From assembly GCF_002234675.1 (NCBI RefSeq), contig NC_019880.2, positions 13,071,756 through 13,135,755 of the forward strand: DNA of 64,000 bases, in the 5' to 3' direction. This document shows, one piece after another, positions 37,760-51,400 of this stretch (position 1 is its first letter; each line of letters opens with the position of its first letter). The position numbers were made by a program, and so were the translations under genes. Below the pieces are notes generated by a model. It saw only the letters and a list, made by a program, of their open reading frames with translations. It was not told the DNA's origin and searched no databases. The DNA comes from Oryzias latipes (taxonomy: Eukaryota > Chordata > Actinopteri > Beloniformes > Adrianichthyidae).

Positions 37760-39479
37760 AATCTCGCACAGGTTTTTTTAATAGCTTTATTCGTAACACG
37801 GTTAAATGTTTAAGCTTTTATTTTTTGATTTAATAACGTTTTGATTGCATTTGTTAAAGAAAAACAATGAGCACCAACTCATTGAGTTGCAAAAAGAGCA
37901 GATGCATAAGACGATCTGATGACATTTTGTGCATTGAACTGAATCTCATCTGCCTATTTCTCTGTGAGGATAATTTAAATCAGAGATGAGTCTCTGAGCA
38001 GATCCCAGATTGGGAGAAGTGCAAATATTCAACAAGCTACACAGCACTGAACAAATCCAGGTTCAGAGTGATGGTACCTGTAATGAATATGTGTCAACAT
38101 GTGTCAAAAAGAAGAAAAATATATATTTTTTTTAAGGTGATAAAAACAAAAATAACAAAAGCTTCAGTCATAACTCTCAATATGAGGTCCTATTTTACAT
38201 TTCAGAATTTCAGAAATGATCTAATTTTTTGAGAGAACTTTAGGAAAGCTAAATATGATGTCCCCTTTGTATTTAGAGGTTTAGACGCCTCCGTCAACAC
38301 CTCATCTGTCAAAACCTCGGTCAGACTAAAAGAAGACATCCTTACATCTGCAGCAAAGCTGGCGGCAAATTCGTACTCTGGTTACAAATTAAAATCACCT
38401 GCAAGGAGTTTGGACAAAAGACACTGAATTCAGGTTTTGAAATCCTCACAAAAATAAAAAAATCCCCTAACAGGTAAAGCAGAAGGGAAACTGTCCAAAG
38501 GCAGCATTTTGACAGATGAAAACGAAGATCAGTTCAGACTTTGGGGAGTGGAGAGGACAAACAGCATCAAAGCAGAATGTCAGCACATGCAGCCAGTCTG
38601 TGATTGTCAAAAAAACCCTCCACTCCGGTCCGGGTGCATTCCTCTGAAGGACAGAAAACAGCAACGTCAGAAATCTGTCATGGGAGCAAAAGTTTAAGAC
38701 TGATGAACCAGAATCACAAAGAGTTTATTGTGCACATGCAACCACATGCTAAAAATAATTAAAGCCAGCCTCAGCATTAACGAAAAATACAGCACTCAAG
38801 GTGCAACAGACAAACCCTTTGATCTTAATGAATAACCAGTTGAGCAGTCTGTGCATTCTCATGGGTGTCTGTTCGCAGTGTTGGTGCAAAAGTGTGTTTG
38901 ATTTTAAGGTGAAGGTATGTGTGGGTCTAAAGAGAAAAATATATTGAACAACTCTGAGCAAGAAGTGTCACTTTACTGTTTCTGCATCTTTTGTTTGATT
39001 AAAGCAGCACAAAAATTCCCGGCACGGGAGGGATCCGATCTAATGTGTTGCTAATGGCCTTCGCAGGTTCGGATGGTTCAGGACACCAAAGATCTAATGT
39101 GCAGTGGGAGAAGAAATAAATCACACAAGAGTCTGCATGAAAGTTCAAACCTTTGCAAAGGGAAAGATTCTGACGCTTATGACACCACCAGGTCAGAAAG
39201 CTCTGCTGTCATCTGCTCTCTCTCTGCTCCCCAGCAGACAGTTTCTTTTATTAGCCAACAGAGCAACATGCAAACATGTAAAATACATAATTAGAAATAT
39301 TCTGTGTCTGTGGGTGCAAGCAAGCAGTGGTCAGTCAAGGACGGTCACTTTCGCAAAGAAAACACAAACACATACAGCCTTGTGCTGAGTGCAGCACTTG
39401 TTCAGTTCACAGCAAGCGAGCACAGTTGGTATTGCCACACGCACAATGTTCATATATATATATTCTGGTTTTTGTCCAG

Positions 39480-39900
39480 ATTCTGTCAGTATAAACTGAG
39501 TCCAGGCCTGGGAAAAGGTCTCCCTTTTCCAAAGACTGGTGCCGTTCCCACCTAATCCTATCTGTTCTGTACAGTGCAGCTCCTGTACTAAATTGTCACA
39601 TTCAGACACAGGATGTCTGTTATTGTGGCTCTGTAGAAGTCGATGAGGGTAAAGTTTGACCAACGTCCGGAGAAGCAAGAGTCTTTGTTTGGCCTTTTTC
39701 ACCAGACATGGGTGTTTAGAGACAAAGTGGGGTCAGATGTAATGTGGATTCACAGGAGCTTGATCTTTTCCAGGGGCTCCACAGCCCCACTGTATGATGT
39801 GAGGAGTGTGACCCATCCTCTAGTTCCTCTTGTAATCCACATTGGCGTCCTTTTAGACCCTCTAATATTCAGGGTGAGGTCACTGTCTCCACACACTTTT
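39480..39900 (-). mobile_element. Decayed LINE reverse-transcriptase fragment (L2/Rex1-like)
   Basis: On the minus strand, pieces in shifting frames recall the 3' end of a non-LTR reverse transcriptase: SGAVEPLEKIKLL (like the family's 'VE.V..FKFLGV' segment), a KKAKQRLLLLRTL piece (family motif KKAQQRLYFLR.L) and then DFYRATITDIL (family motif 'LFYRA.IESIL'). Several stops and frame changes show it is dead. Clade assignment is tentative, and the ends are not resolved. Confidence 0.5.
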
Positions 39901-40078
39901 ACCAAAGGCTGGATCTCCTCTCAGTGACACTGATATAAGCTCCTCTACGGCAGATAATCTCCAAACTTTATGAACATATATTATGAGTGAATTGCAGAGC
40001 ATTTATGGGTGTATGGAGTAAAAAGGGCAAGTCTGTGTTTAGAATTGATCTACCAACCATGCAAAAAATTTACTGTAA

Positions 40079-40283
40079 CCCTTGTGCTATCCTAGGCACT
40101 TTCACATTGGGAGTTGGGTCATCTAGACCCACTAGACAGTGCTCTGAACCTTTTTTCTTCAATGATTTGTGATCTTCACTGGTGTCCATGGATTACATGA
40201 AATCTTTCCACATTTATCCACTTTTGTCATGGTAGGGAGAACACATCAATATAAGGGTGGGGTCATCTATGATAGCACAAGGG
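40079..40283. mobile_element. piggyBac-like MITE, copy 2
   Basis: A 205-bp element with the same perfect 13-bp inverted ends as the copy at 25545-25739 and about 90% the same interior, apart from a short extra segment (CCACATTTATCCA-like). The right flank is TTAA and the left flank GTAA, so one base of the presumed target duplication has changed. Confidence 0.75.
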
Positions 40284-40802
40284 TTAAAAAGGGCAATAAT
40301 CATGGCAAACCCCAATCATTTTCTTTTTTTTTCTTTTAAATAAGTACATAGTCAATGACAGTTAAGGAATGCTGAAAAGGAACAGGGACGATTTATCTTG
40401 GTGTTATCATTCACGTATCTGCCCTACCACATTTTTATTTCAAGTTACTTTATCCAGGTATATAAATCCTATTGCTTAAACACCATATGTTTACAATGAA
40501 CAATTATTTTTACATGGATAAGAATTAAACATTCTTTTTATTACCTTATTATCTAGAGAAAAATAAAAGAACTGCCAAGAGTTTGCTTTGTTTTCTATAA
40601 AACTAACCAAAGGCCTAAACTGGTGTGGCACATAAATAAATAGATGTGCTGTTTACATCACAATGTCTACCTGCTGATTTTAATCTACTGGTGGAGATTT
40701 TAAGAAAGGATGACTTGATGACATTTATTTTTTTCAAGGATGCTATGAAGCCCTGACCCTAACCTGCCCTCTTGACTATCATCTACACCTGACAGTAATG
40801 AT

Positions 40803-41056
40803 GGTAAATACTTGTATAGCGCTTTTCTACCTTCCTTGAAGGCCCAAAGCACTTTACAGTCACAAACCCATTCATCCATTCACACACTGGTGGTGGCTCT
40901 GCTGCTGAACACTGGTGCCAACCTTCCACCAGGGGCAAGGTGGGATTCAGTGTCTTGGCCAAGGACACTTTGACACATGGGTGTGCAAGCTGGTAATTGA
41001 ACCTGCAATATTACGATTGGGGGTTGACTGCCCTACCGCTGCACCACGGTCGCCCC
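40803..41056 (-). mobile_element. tRNA-derived SINE with AATGAT flanks
   Basis: Read on the minus strand it starts GGGGCGACCGTGGTGCAGCG (A-box region), has a B-box-like GGTTCAATTACC about 45 bases further on, and continues with the 'TTGGCCAAGACACTG' and 'AAAGTGCTTTGGGCC' blocks known from a widespread fish SINE. It is flanked by AATGAT on both sides (40797-40802 and 41057-41062). It is not a working tRNA gene: no cloverleaf can be formed. Confidence 0.7.
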
Positions 41057-42435
41057 AATGATAATAAACCTCCATCCAACCTTTGTGATTCTATCCCTTC
41101 CTAATTCTTATTATTCCTCTTACTTCCTTAACCCTTTTCTTTTCTAGCCTTATCCCCCAAATCTCTAACATCCCACTCTCTAATTTTCTCTTCTTCCAGC
41201 CAGAGGTGTATGCAAACATAGTTAATTTAAATAAAGTTTAGGCTCTAATACAAAAGAGGTTTATACAAATATGCACCTGTGTGTCTGGTTTCATAACCCC
41301 CTATTGTAACAGTAAAACGTCTAACACAAGAGGCCTTCATCTCTTCCCTGTTTGCTCTGTGTATGTATTTCTCCATATACAGTCAATATTCTTTACACAT
41401 CTATTCATTCAGAATTTAAAGCTATTAAAATTTTAAACAGAACCCCCTTTCCAAAAACAACCAATTTGTTGCTATGGCAATGTTTCACTCCGATTTATAC
41501 ACATGGAAATTTAAAAATAAAAATTGGTTTACTTGGTAAAATGATGAAAAATGCTGACAACTCATCCCTGACATCAAGCTGCTGCGCACTCATCAGTTTT
41601 TTGTTTTCCATTTAATTTAATTTTAATACAAAGTCAAATGTGTAGAATTATTACTGTCACAAAAAATTAAATGTACAGCTGATGTGCAACAAATAAAAGA
41701 AAGACATTGAGAATTGACAGTTTGTTTTTAACAGTTTAAAGTTGTCAGCGGCAGACTGGGGATATTTTAAAGACTTTTTTTTCTTACATTTACAATGAAA
41801 AAAAAGCAGCTTTCTAAAAAGAAAAAATTGAAGTTGTAAAAAAACAAAGTAACAAATTAAGCAAGGAAGCTAAAAAAAAATGGTGCAACTTTGCAAACCC
41901 CTTTGTAATATTGTTCCATTTAGTATTTCCTTGGGCAACAAACCCTTCAAGAAATGCAAAGATGCAGATGAAAGACCTTTATACAGGTTTGACACTCTTG
42001 GCCTCTCTGCTCCTTTTACCTTGCATGAAATGTTACATATTAGGAATATTTACAGTAAATAACAAGGTCAACATATAGTACATATAATAAATTAATCCTA
42101 ATTACACATTTAACATAACACCAAGTACATAGGGAAATGCTATACTGGTTAAACAGAGCCATTTGAAAATGAAACTGAGATGATTTATTTTGCAGTTGTT
42201 GCACTTTTACTTTTAACACAAGAAATGTCTATATGACATCATATGTGGCTCACCATTTCATTCTGCATAAATCCCTTTTTAATATCAAACCATGTTAATG
42301 ACCATGAAGGCACTGTGAGGGACCAGATAAGCGCAATTACAGTAGTTCAAAATGTCACATGATGAAAACTTCTTTATCTACACCAGAACTGGCGGTTTGA
42401 CTGTTCCAGTCATGTTAACCCGCGGTTATAGAAGT

Positions 42436-45400
42436 TTATTCTTCATCCTGCCTCCATTTTTGTGACTCTTCCTGACGAGCATCTGGGTGAATCTGGTTTC
42501 TCATTCCCCCCAAGACATTAGAGGTGGCTTCAGTGGCCATGATGAGGGGCTTGACGACCGCTGGCGGCAGCTGGCGAAGAACTCCGCCAACAGCTCCCGT
42601 CATTCCACGTTGCTCGTGTTCCCGAGTGGCCGTGTCGTAGATGGTTAATGCTGTGTCAGTGAGACCCTGTGGAAGAGAGCATTGGTTTCTTTATCAAATA
42701 CAAACTTTGCCTAAAACAAGTGAAAGAATCAGCCAGTTAAGCTTCAAGTTTTTGCACCTCTTTCACCACAGTGTAGGCTTTGGCAACACCTTCTCTCAGG
42801 TCAACAGGCTGATGGGCCAGGCCGTAATGGGAGTACCGTTTTATCCGTTTTGTATCTCTTTCATCAGGTACTGGAGACACCATGTCATAGGCTGTCTCAG
42901 CTGCAGCCTAACGGGACAAACAAGCAATCTGATAGATGTTCCATTCTAGAAAAACAGTCAATCCTTTGTGTTGAGAGTTTGAATCTGTTTACCTGGATGG
43001 TCCGCACCATCCTGTTTGTGAGCTCTAGAGCTGCCATAGCTGTGGAGGTTCCAAAGGAGGCAGTGCCACGCTGAAAACCTCGGACTATCCGACCATCCTT
43101 CCGGTACTGCTCGATGGGGAGCCACACCAAGTCCCTAAGTCCGTGAGCTGACCACAAGATTTATGTTTTGAGTATGAAACATTGAGTCTCTGATTTAATC
43201 AACTACATGTTATACCATTGTCTATAAAGGAAGTACACCTCGAACAGCACCGCTTTAACAGTCTTTTATGACAGGGCAAAGAGAATCTTCTTGTGCTGAT
43301 GGTTCAACGCACAGCTCTTTTCCCAGGTGACCCGCACTTAGGTTTCCCCTTACAGAGCTAACGGTTTGTTGCTGAGGCAAAGGCTATTTGGCAGGGATGT
43401 TACTTTAATAGGGCATTGGGAGAAAACGAAACAGACTCTGCTTGTTACCTTAGTGACTTCCTAGTCTTGGCAAACAGACAAAGCTTTGACCCGCTCTGCT
43501 CCTGAAATGTACTCATTGAGGCAAAAAGTAGTGCTGCAGATGGGGCAAAATATCCTGCAACTACACCTAGAGTGTCTGAGTCTTAGACACAAAATAAGAC
43601 TGCTTTTCCACCCTTTAAAACAATTAAAGAAAGACAAATAATTGTATTTTTAACACCCAAGAAAAACACCCAACAAGTCAATGAAACTTATTGGCAAAAC
43701 CCCTCTTTTAAAATAATTTCCTTCATTTCAGAATGTTAAACATGTTTTCATGAAATAGATGTAATTACATAAGCTGAATTTACCGCAGGAGAGTGATCTT
43801 TTAGAAAAAGGGAATGCCACACTCACCTAACTTGACCAAAGTGTGAATAGGTGCCACTCCACTCAATATTCCTTGCAACTGGTTTGTCTTTATGTCATTT
43901 AGCCACTCATTTAGTGCATAAGAAAACAGCTTATCCACACCAAGTAGTCTGAGATGGAAGAAAGGACAAGACAATTGGTCTCACAGATCTGAACATAAAC
44001 CAAATCAAAAAATATTGCAGCATCATGTCTTTGGGCTATGCTAGCATATGTGGACTAATGAGATACAGTGAGTGCACACAGCATGTATGTGCAGATTTTT
44101 ACAAGATCTGACGTTGATGTACGAGGTCAGCCAAAGGTGTCGCAGAGTTACGTCATTTGAAGAAATACTGAAAACTTTGTTTATGAACTTTATGATAAGA
44201 TATCATACCCTTGTCTGTAACACAACTGCCTCAGTTTCAGTTCAGAACAGTTCAGCTGCGTTAACCCAAAGACGATTCCTGCAAATGTCCCCTGAAAACA
44301 AATCATACATATAGTTAGTCATAAAACATCAAGAATGTAACCTGGGTTCATGAATTCTCCTTTTAGAATGCAAACCTGGTCCATGGACACATGCTTTCCA
44401 TGGTAGTCGAGCCGAATAGGAACTTCGCAGGTAAATCGAAATTCCCTGTTCGCAAGAAAAAAAACACATCGTCTAATAGAAAAAAAGTAACAGCATTTAA
44501 AGAGTCTGCAAGGTGAATCTCTGACTGACCTAAAAAAGATTGGCTGGTCTTTAAATGGAGAACCAGAGGCTTCAGCACCATTCACTTCTTCTCCGGTGAA
44601 TGCCGTGAAGCCATTGTGGCTGGTTTGCCTCTGTGCAGGAACTGAAATGATCGGTGCAGCCTCCTGGCTGCTGCTGGTGCAGCTGTGCTTGGAAAAGCTG
44701 CAGGAGATCTCAGGAGCGGCTGTGTTTTTTGTGGTGACACAGGCAGCTGGAGAACAACCAGATATAAGTTCTGCAGTCCAAATAAAATCTTTAATAACAA
44801 CACGGGCCTTTAAAGAGCAAGTCTTACTTTCTTGAACAGGTGGTGAAAAAAACTCAACTTCAGTAGCGAGACTGCTGAAGAAGTCCTTCAAAAAGAATAG
44901 CGCGTCCTTTAAGAAACACAAAAAAGATGGTCATTTATTCGTATTTAGTTTGAACACATGTTTAATCGAAGTTGACACGGCAACCAGTTTTTTACCTGAT
45001 CGATATTGAGGCGAAGAGGCATTAGAGAAACGCGCAGGGAGCACTCTGGAGGAGCCTGGCCGGCCTCAGGACATGTATGAAGAGCCTTAACTGTCAGCTA
45101 AGAACAATAGACATCATGACACCACGAACAAAGACTTGGTCTAATGTTCTCAATAAATCGTCCCCCTCACCATGTTGGAATGAGCTTTTCGAGGCATTTC
45201 CTTGCTCGAGTATAAGTAGAGGAACTTGTTCATCTGTGAGGTAGCCAGTCTGTCTCGAATCTCTAAATCCTGTACCACAAAGACCTGTCGGGAGGCTAGC
45301 TGGTCTACGGGACTCTGAGATGCCACGGTGACTTGGGGGTAGACCTCGTGCTGAAATCTCACCTGGACACAAAAAAACGAATGACTTGAAAGTTCTGTGT

Positions 45401-48400
45401 GTTGCGTGTGAATGTGGCATTAGAAAACATTTCTGGAAGCAAACCTTGCTCAGCTGGATCTCCATCAGAACATCAAGGTTCCTCCCCCTTCCGCCTCCTG
45501 CCCGTCCTGCAGTCCTAGCATGTCTGGCTGGAGTTTGAGATGGTGAGCTGTGAGGAGTAGATCTGCAAAAAATACCAAAAATGGAAAAAAATGTGGCTCT
45601 TTTTCCAAAATGGATAAGAAGGACTCTGTATTTATGGCTCACCCTCTGCTTCTGGAAGGTGAGGCTGTGCAAGACAAAGTCCCAAAGTCTTTTCCGCCGT
45701 AAAGATGCCAGATAACTGAAATCTCCTTGATTAAATAGCGAACCTCTGGAATGGGAAAATTCAGAGCCGAGCGGCTGGGATCGCCCCCTTCTAAGGGTTG
45801 ACGAAAATGATCATCTTTGATTTTCACCGGGTCAGAAGTCAGCTGCTTCACCACGGGCTCCTGATCTCGATCCTGAAGTGCATACATGTCACAGTGAAGG
45901 CACAGGTTTAGCAGAAAGAGCAGATTACAGCTTTTATAAGATAAAATCAAGGCTCCCAACCTCTCCTCTGGAATCCGGAGACTCCAGAATACAGAAATCA
46001 TCGGCCTCTTGGGCCAAGTTGGGAGCAGGAGTGATGAGAGGAGAGGGGAGCATTGGATAGGTCAGACTTGAGTCTTGGGTAAAATTTCCACTCTCATCGG
46101 GAAACAGAAACAGATCAGAGCAAGGCGGGTCTTGGTCATGAATCTGCTCCTCATGGGCACCTGTGTGGACACAAGCATGGAGTACATATGGTTGTTATGG
46201 AGCCAGATTATAGCTGTGTGACTAGGATTCCTTTTATGCAGTGAAAGATTCCGTTTTTCAAGAACTCCAGAAAAACTGCATCTTTTAAAGTTGCAGAAAC
46301 TATAAGTAAGCATAGTTTACAGAGACTTTAACTAGAGAAGGTCTGTACCGTTCTGCTGTGGTCCTGGTGCTTGCTGCCCATCAGTCTCCTCCATAGCTTC
46401 ACTCATCAGATCCTGGAGCATCTGCTGCTCAGTGTCAGCAAGCAGAGGGGTCTGAGACACAGGCCTGCTGGGAACCTCTGCCTGTAAAACACACCCCGAC
46501 CAAATATATATGAGAAAACGCCTTTAAAAATGGTATTGTTCTAGTTTCATGTGGAGTTTTTGTTGCCTGCTAACCTTCTTTCTTTGCGTGGTGCTGCTGT
46601 GCTTGGTTTCCAGTTCTGCTGGGGGTAGCAAGTCTCCGTAGCTGGCCACATACTGGATCAGGTTCATCAGAGCGGCGCAGGAGTCCGAACAGGTTCTGAT
46701 GTGAATCACGTCACTTGAGCAGCGCAGCTCAAATCTTGGCTCCAGCTATCCCCAGAGACATGGATTTGAGTTACAGTTCATGTTGCATGAAATCCAATTA
46801 TTTTAATTAGAAATAGCAAATTCACCAATTTTCCATCTGCTACGGGTTTGACAGCTGTAATCCTGAGCTCCAGTGTTCCCATATCCACTACTTGAACATA
46901 GTCTAATGATAAAAAAAACCACTCATTAGTCTAAACTTCCTGTAAAAATAAAAACACAGAATTCTACTCACCTCTTGCAAGATTCACAGACACTGTATTG
47001 CATTTGTCTGAGAGAAAAATAGCAGCTTCATCCAAAATAATCCTGTTAAAAAACACATTTTACAGTAACTATATTATTTTTACCAATGTTATAGCAAAAA
47101 TATCTCAGCAAATATGTCTTACCTCAGCGTAGAAGAAGAATTGTCCAAAGAGACACTGCTGGAGATGCTGAATGTTTCAACCATAACCAGCGATCGGACT
47201 GGCAGGTGAAGTGGTCTGTCCAAATACAAAAAAGAAAACCCTTAATTAGAGACACAGATTCTTTAAGATGAAGAACCAGAGGTCTAATTTTTTGAACCTG
47301 TAATCCAATGAGCAGCTCCACAAGTGTAAATGTAGGGTGGTGATGGATGTAGGAGGAACGTAACCCAAGACGGGTTCATCTGAGACATTCAGAAAGTCCA
47401 CGATCTGTAAGACAGAAATGACAGATGTCTGATTTCAGGGCTTCTTCAAGTAAGTAAGGAGGGAAACTGTGATTTCAACTTGATTTGAAGGACAACTTTA
47501 TGGGAAGGTGAAGACAAATCTTACCTGATCGTACCAGCCCAGACCAGGAGGGACCACCCTGTGCTGCAGCGTCGCTCCGCTAACTCCAACAGCAACTAGA
47601 AACTCCTGGGAAAGACATAAACATCACAGTAATTATAAAAAATGTAAAATGTTCTATTTTTTAAGTCTATATAGAACAGTGATGCACATTGTAATTTTGC
47701 TTAAGATTTATATTGGTCAACAGAATTTTGGCTGCAGGAAGTGTTCTAGTCTTTTCAAAATAATTCTCCCTGAAAACTATTTCAAAAATTCTTAAGTGAT
47801 TGCTGAGTTACACAAATTAAAGCGTTGCTTGGATTGTAAACAACAGAGCCGTCAATCAGAGCCAAAAATGTAGTTTCAAACCATTTAGAAATTAAAACAG
47901 AAAAAAACAACTATTAATATAAGAATGCTCAACATTATCAGAGTTTAACGGATCCATTCTGAACTTACGGCTCATTTAAATTGTACCGTGGGTGTCAAAA
48001 TAACAACAGAACATGGTGGCTAAAATAAATAGCTTTATTTATGCTTGTGTTGTGATTGATGTTGGTCAAAATGCTCTTTTAATCTCTAAAATTAAAAATG
48101 ACAGAGTGAAGAAGTTCAAGCAGGAACTCAAAGGTGAGAATAATTAACAACATAAAAGTTAAAAAACTACCAAAATGAAGATTTTTTTAACTACAAAAGT
48201 ATTTTGTCACAACAGAATCCTTAATAACCTTGAATCTTGAGGACATTTTAGGGGAAAAACCTTGGAACCTTGTTTTTTTTCTTTAAATGGTTTGCATTCA
48301 CAGAGCAAAGTGGAATGTTTCTTAGTGTTCGACCTTGATGTTGCGCTCTGCATTGTGCGAGGAGATTTTAACAGCCACGGACACCATGCTGCGCACTTCC

Positions 48401-51400
48401 AGACCAATGCCTTCGGATGGTGTTGAGGACCTCTCTGCAGGCGTCTCTGACTGGAAGATCATTACCTCCAGCCAATGGGGATGTGTCCTGCATGGCAATT
48501 TGATGTCTGAGGCAGAAGTGCCTCCATCTACGAGGCCTGAGGGGATCAATGAACATCAAGTATTCAGCACAGATCACGGAGGTTCATCTAACACAGCTTT
48601 ACGGGGAGCTCACCTTGGTGATACATGCAAATGCTGTTGGTGTGGAAGCAGATATAGTGTTGATCTTTACAGCCTTCGTACTGAGTCACGCTGAACAAAA
48701 CAGCATTTTTCACCTCCATCCAGAACTCACCATGTTTGTTTTTTAGCACAACTTTATCTTCCTTCTGCAAGGACAAATTAAAATCTACCATTTAAGCCAT
48801 TTTGGACAGGGGGATTTTATACATGGGGGGGTTAGATTTCACCTTAGCACTAGTCTGAAGAGACACTAAACCATGACTGATGCTGAGGACGACAGAGAAA
48901 AGGCTCTGCGAAGTCTTGCTGTGGGATTTGGGTTTTTTCTTCTTCCGAGATCTGAACCCCAGGTCAGAGGCCGGGGAGTAGAACAGATTTTCCTCATCAG
49001 AGCCGCTGGTCTCCGCTGCAGGAACCAGTACAACAAAGTAAGACTGCTTTAAGCTCATTGTATCACTAAAAGAAAAAAAACAAGTAGCTGCCTCACCATC
49101 AGGACCAGCAGAGCGAAACTGGCTAAAGCTGTCTTTGGAGTACGTATTGATCAGCTGACTGGCAACAGACAGTCCAACTCCATAGGGCATGTTCTCCACA
49201 GTTTCCACGGGGGACGGAGCAGTGGGCTCCCACAGCAACAGGTCGTTGTTTATCCTACAATATGAACAATTTCCCTTTTAACAGGATTTAGGCTACAAGT
49301 CTTCAAAAAGTAAACAAGATTTGAAAAAAAAGTAATCAAATTTAACAGCAGCAGGGATTTGGCGACTTCATAAAAGTGAGTGATACTTGATCAACTCTGA
49401 TAATGCTTTTTTTTTTTTTTTTTTAAGAGAAAATGATTATTTTGCACCTGTTGTGTAGCTTTTCGTAGAATGCCTTGCTTGGGAGCACTAATTGCACATT
49501 TGGGAAACTCAACTCGAGGACAAAACGCGAGTTGTTCATGGTTTTTTCCTGGAACTCTGTCATTTCCACAACATCACCGGGAATGACCATCTGAGATTAG
49601 AAAAGGGGAAAAAATGAAATCATCAGACCACATCAGCATGTTTTGTCAACAGTTCAGGTATTCAAAGCACGGAACTATTTGCCTGAGAAACCATCAGTAA
49701 TGAGGGACGATCCGTCCAGCAGGTTATACTGAATGCAAATGTTTTCACTTAGACAAAGTGCACCTGCTTTGCAACAAACACAATGGTCCTGATGGTCAGA
49801 CGGATTTTACTGTTAAACAAATGCGAAGAGGTGATGTCATTGAGGCGGCGTGCGTCACCACGTGTAGCTACAGCTATACCAGTCAGAACAATTTAGGATC
49901 CACAATAAAGATGAAGGTAATCATAAAAAATATCGACATGTTTATATTTACAAATATTCACAATTACAGCCTATTTCCTGTTAACTTTTTAGAATCCTTT
50001 ATTCACCTTTTATGTTATGCGCATGTTTAACATAGAATCAGCTGGAGCTGTATATTTTAAGTAAATTGGAGACTGATATAAGCTGGAATTCTAATATGTT
50101 GCCCAATTTAACCATGACTGTGCTTTAGAGAAGTGTTATTTAACCTTTTTTAAGCAAAATGTCACTTTTCCACTTTGCCCAATAATGCTTCTTTTGGTGA
50201 TTTGTGATGAGGGGCTACCTTTTCCGACTGGGGGTCAAAGGATTCATGTTTTTTCTTTACTAGCACGACATCTGACTCTGCTTAAATGGATGGACATTGA
50301 ACCACAAACTGCATCACACTGGGTTAAAGATGTTTTGTTTCACCTTATCTTGAGAAAATAAGGGGTTCAGAACACAAACTATATAGTGAGGAAACCCTTC
50401 TTGACCTTTTTCAATAATCCATCTTTACTTTTAATATACATTTATTTGTTTGCATATCTGGCTGTTATTTGCTTTTATTATACTCTCTGAACTGACTCTT
50501 AAATATTGTTTATGTGTTAGGGTTTTTGTGTGTTTACATATATATAGTTATGTGTGTTTGCATACATATTCTATTAATATACTGTAACTGCATTGTGTTT
50601 TATGACTGACAGTGGGGGAGGGGGCTTGTCTGAATTTGTGTCGAAATTTGTTAAAACTTAATAAATATATTTAAACATCAAAAAGTTCCCTTTTCCTGTG
50701 AATGCAAATCACAAGGAAGTCACACCACCAACTGGAAATCCTAAAAAATAAAATTCTGTTTGAACAGTGGACAGACTACCAGAGAGAAAAAAATTGTCCA
50801 GTTAAAAAAACTTTTTTAGATCCACCTAAAACTACAACTTTCAGGGACTCATCATCACTAAAAAGACCCAAATGTCCTTTATAAATACAAAAAGGAGTTA
50901 ATTCAATAGTATGCAGTGGTTGGCAGATATTCAGGTTAAAAAAAGTCCTCTATGAACGACAAATTTGCATAACTGTAGTCAAAAATAAGTCATTAATAAG
51001 CAAAGAAAGTGATCATTTCTTCTGTAAAGGATAATTCATTGATTTTGCTTAAACGGTTTGTATTTGTCCCTTTTGACTATTTAGTATTGATCACTTACAC
51101 AAATCAAAATAACTCTACTTGCAAGCCAGCGGCTTAAAAATGTTGCAATGTTTTATTACATTCTTTTGGTTTATTTCATTTTGAGAAAAAAAGGGCAAAA
51201 GAATCAATTCAAAGGTTTCAAATAGCAGTTTTAGTTTTTAGATGATCATTTTCAGTTATAACTAAACTCGGGTTTATTATAAGTGTGGACAGAAATGAAG
51301 AGCTCTGTACATTTTTCTCATGTCTAAATAAAACACATAAAACCCTTTAACAGAACGAAATGTGGAGATACTTGAAAAGGAATATGAATTACCTCTTCAT

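Larger units (their letters stand above)
37760..42435. other. Spacer between TMED8 and ATG2B
   Basis: About 4.7 kb with no recognised gene. It holds a decayed LINE fragment (about 39480-39900), a piggyBac-like MITE (40079-40283), a tRNA-derived SINE (40803-41056) and, at the right end, the ATG2B 3' UTR. A minus-strand AATAAA (TTTATT at 42184-42189) is the nearest ATG2B polyadenylation signal. Confidence 0.6.

Noticed and set aside
40990-41056. tRNA-like promoter boxes that might indicate a tRNA gene
   Set aside because: The boxes belong to the head of a SINE; no acceptor stem or anticodon arm can be folded.
49758-50030. A 90-residue frame in the large ATG2B intron
   Set aside because: No domain, no splice context and no recognisable homologue.
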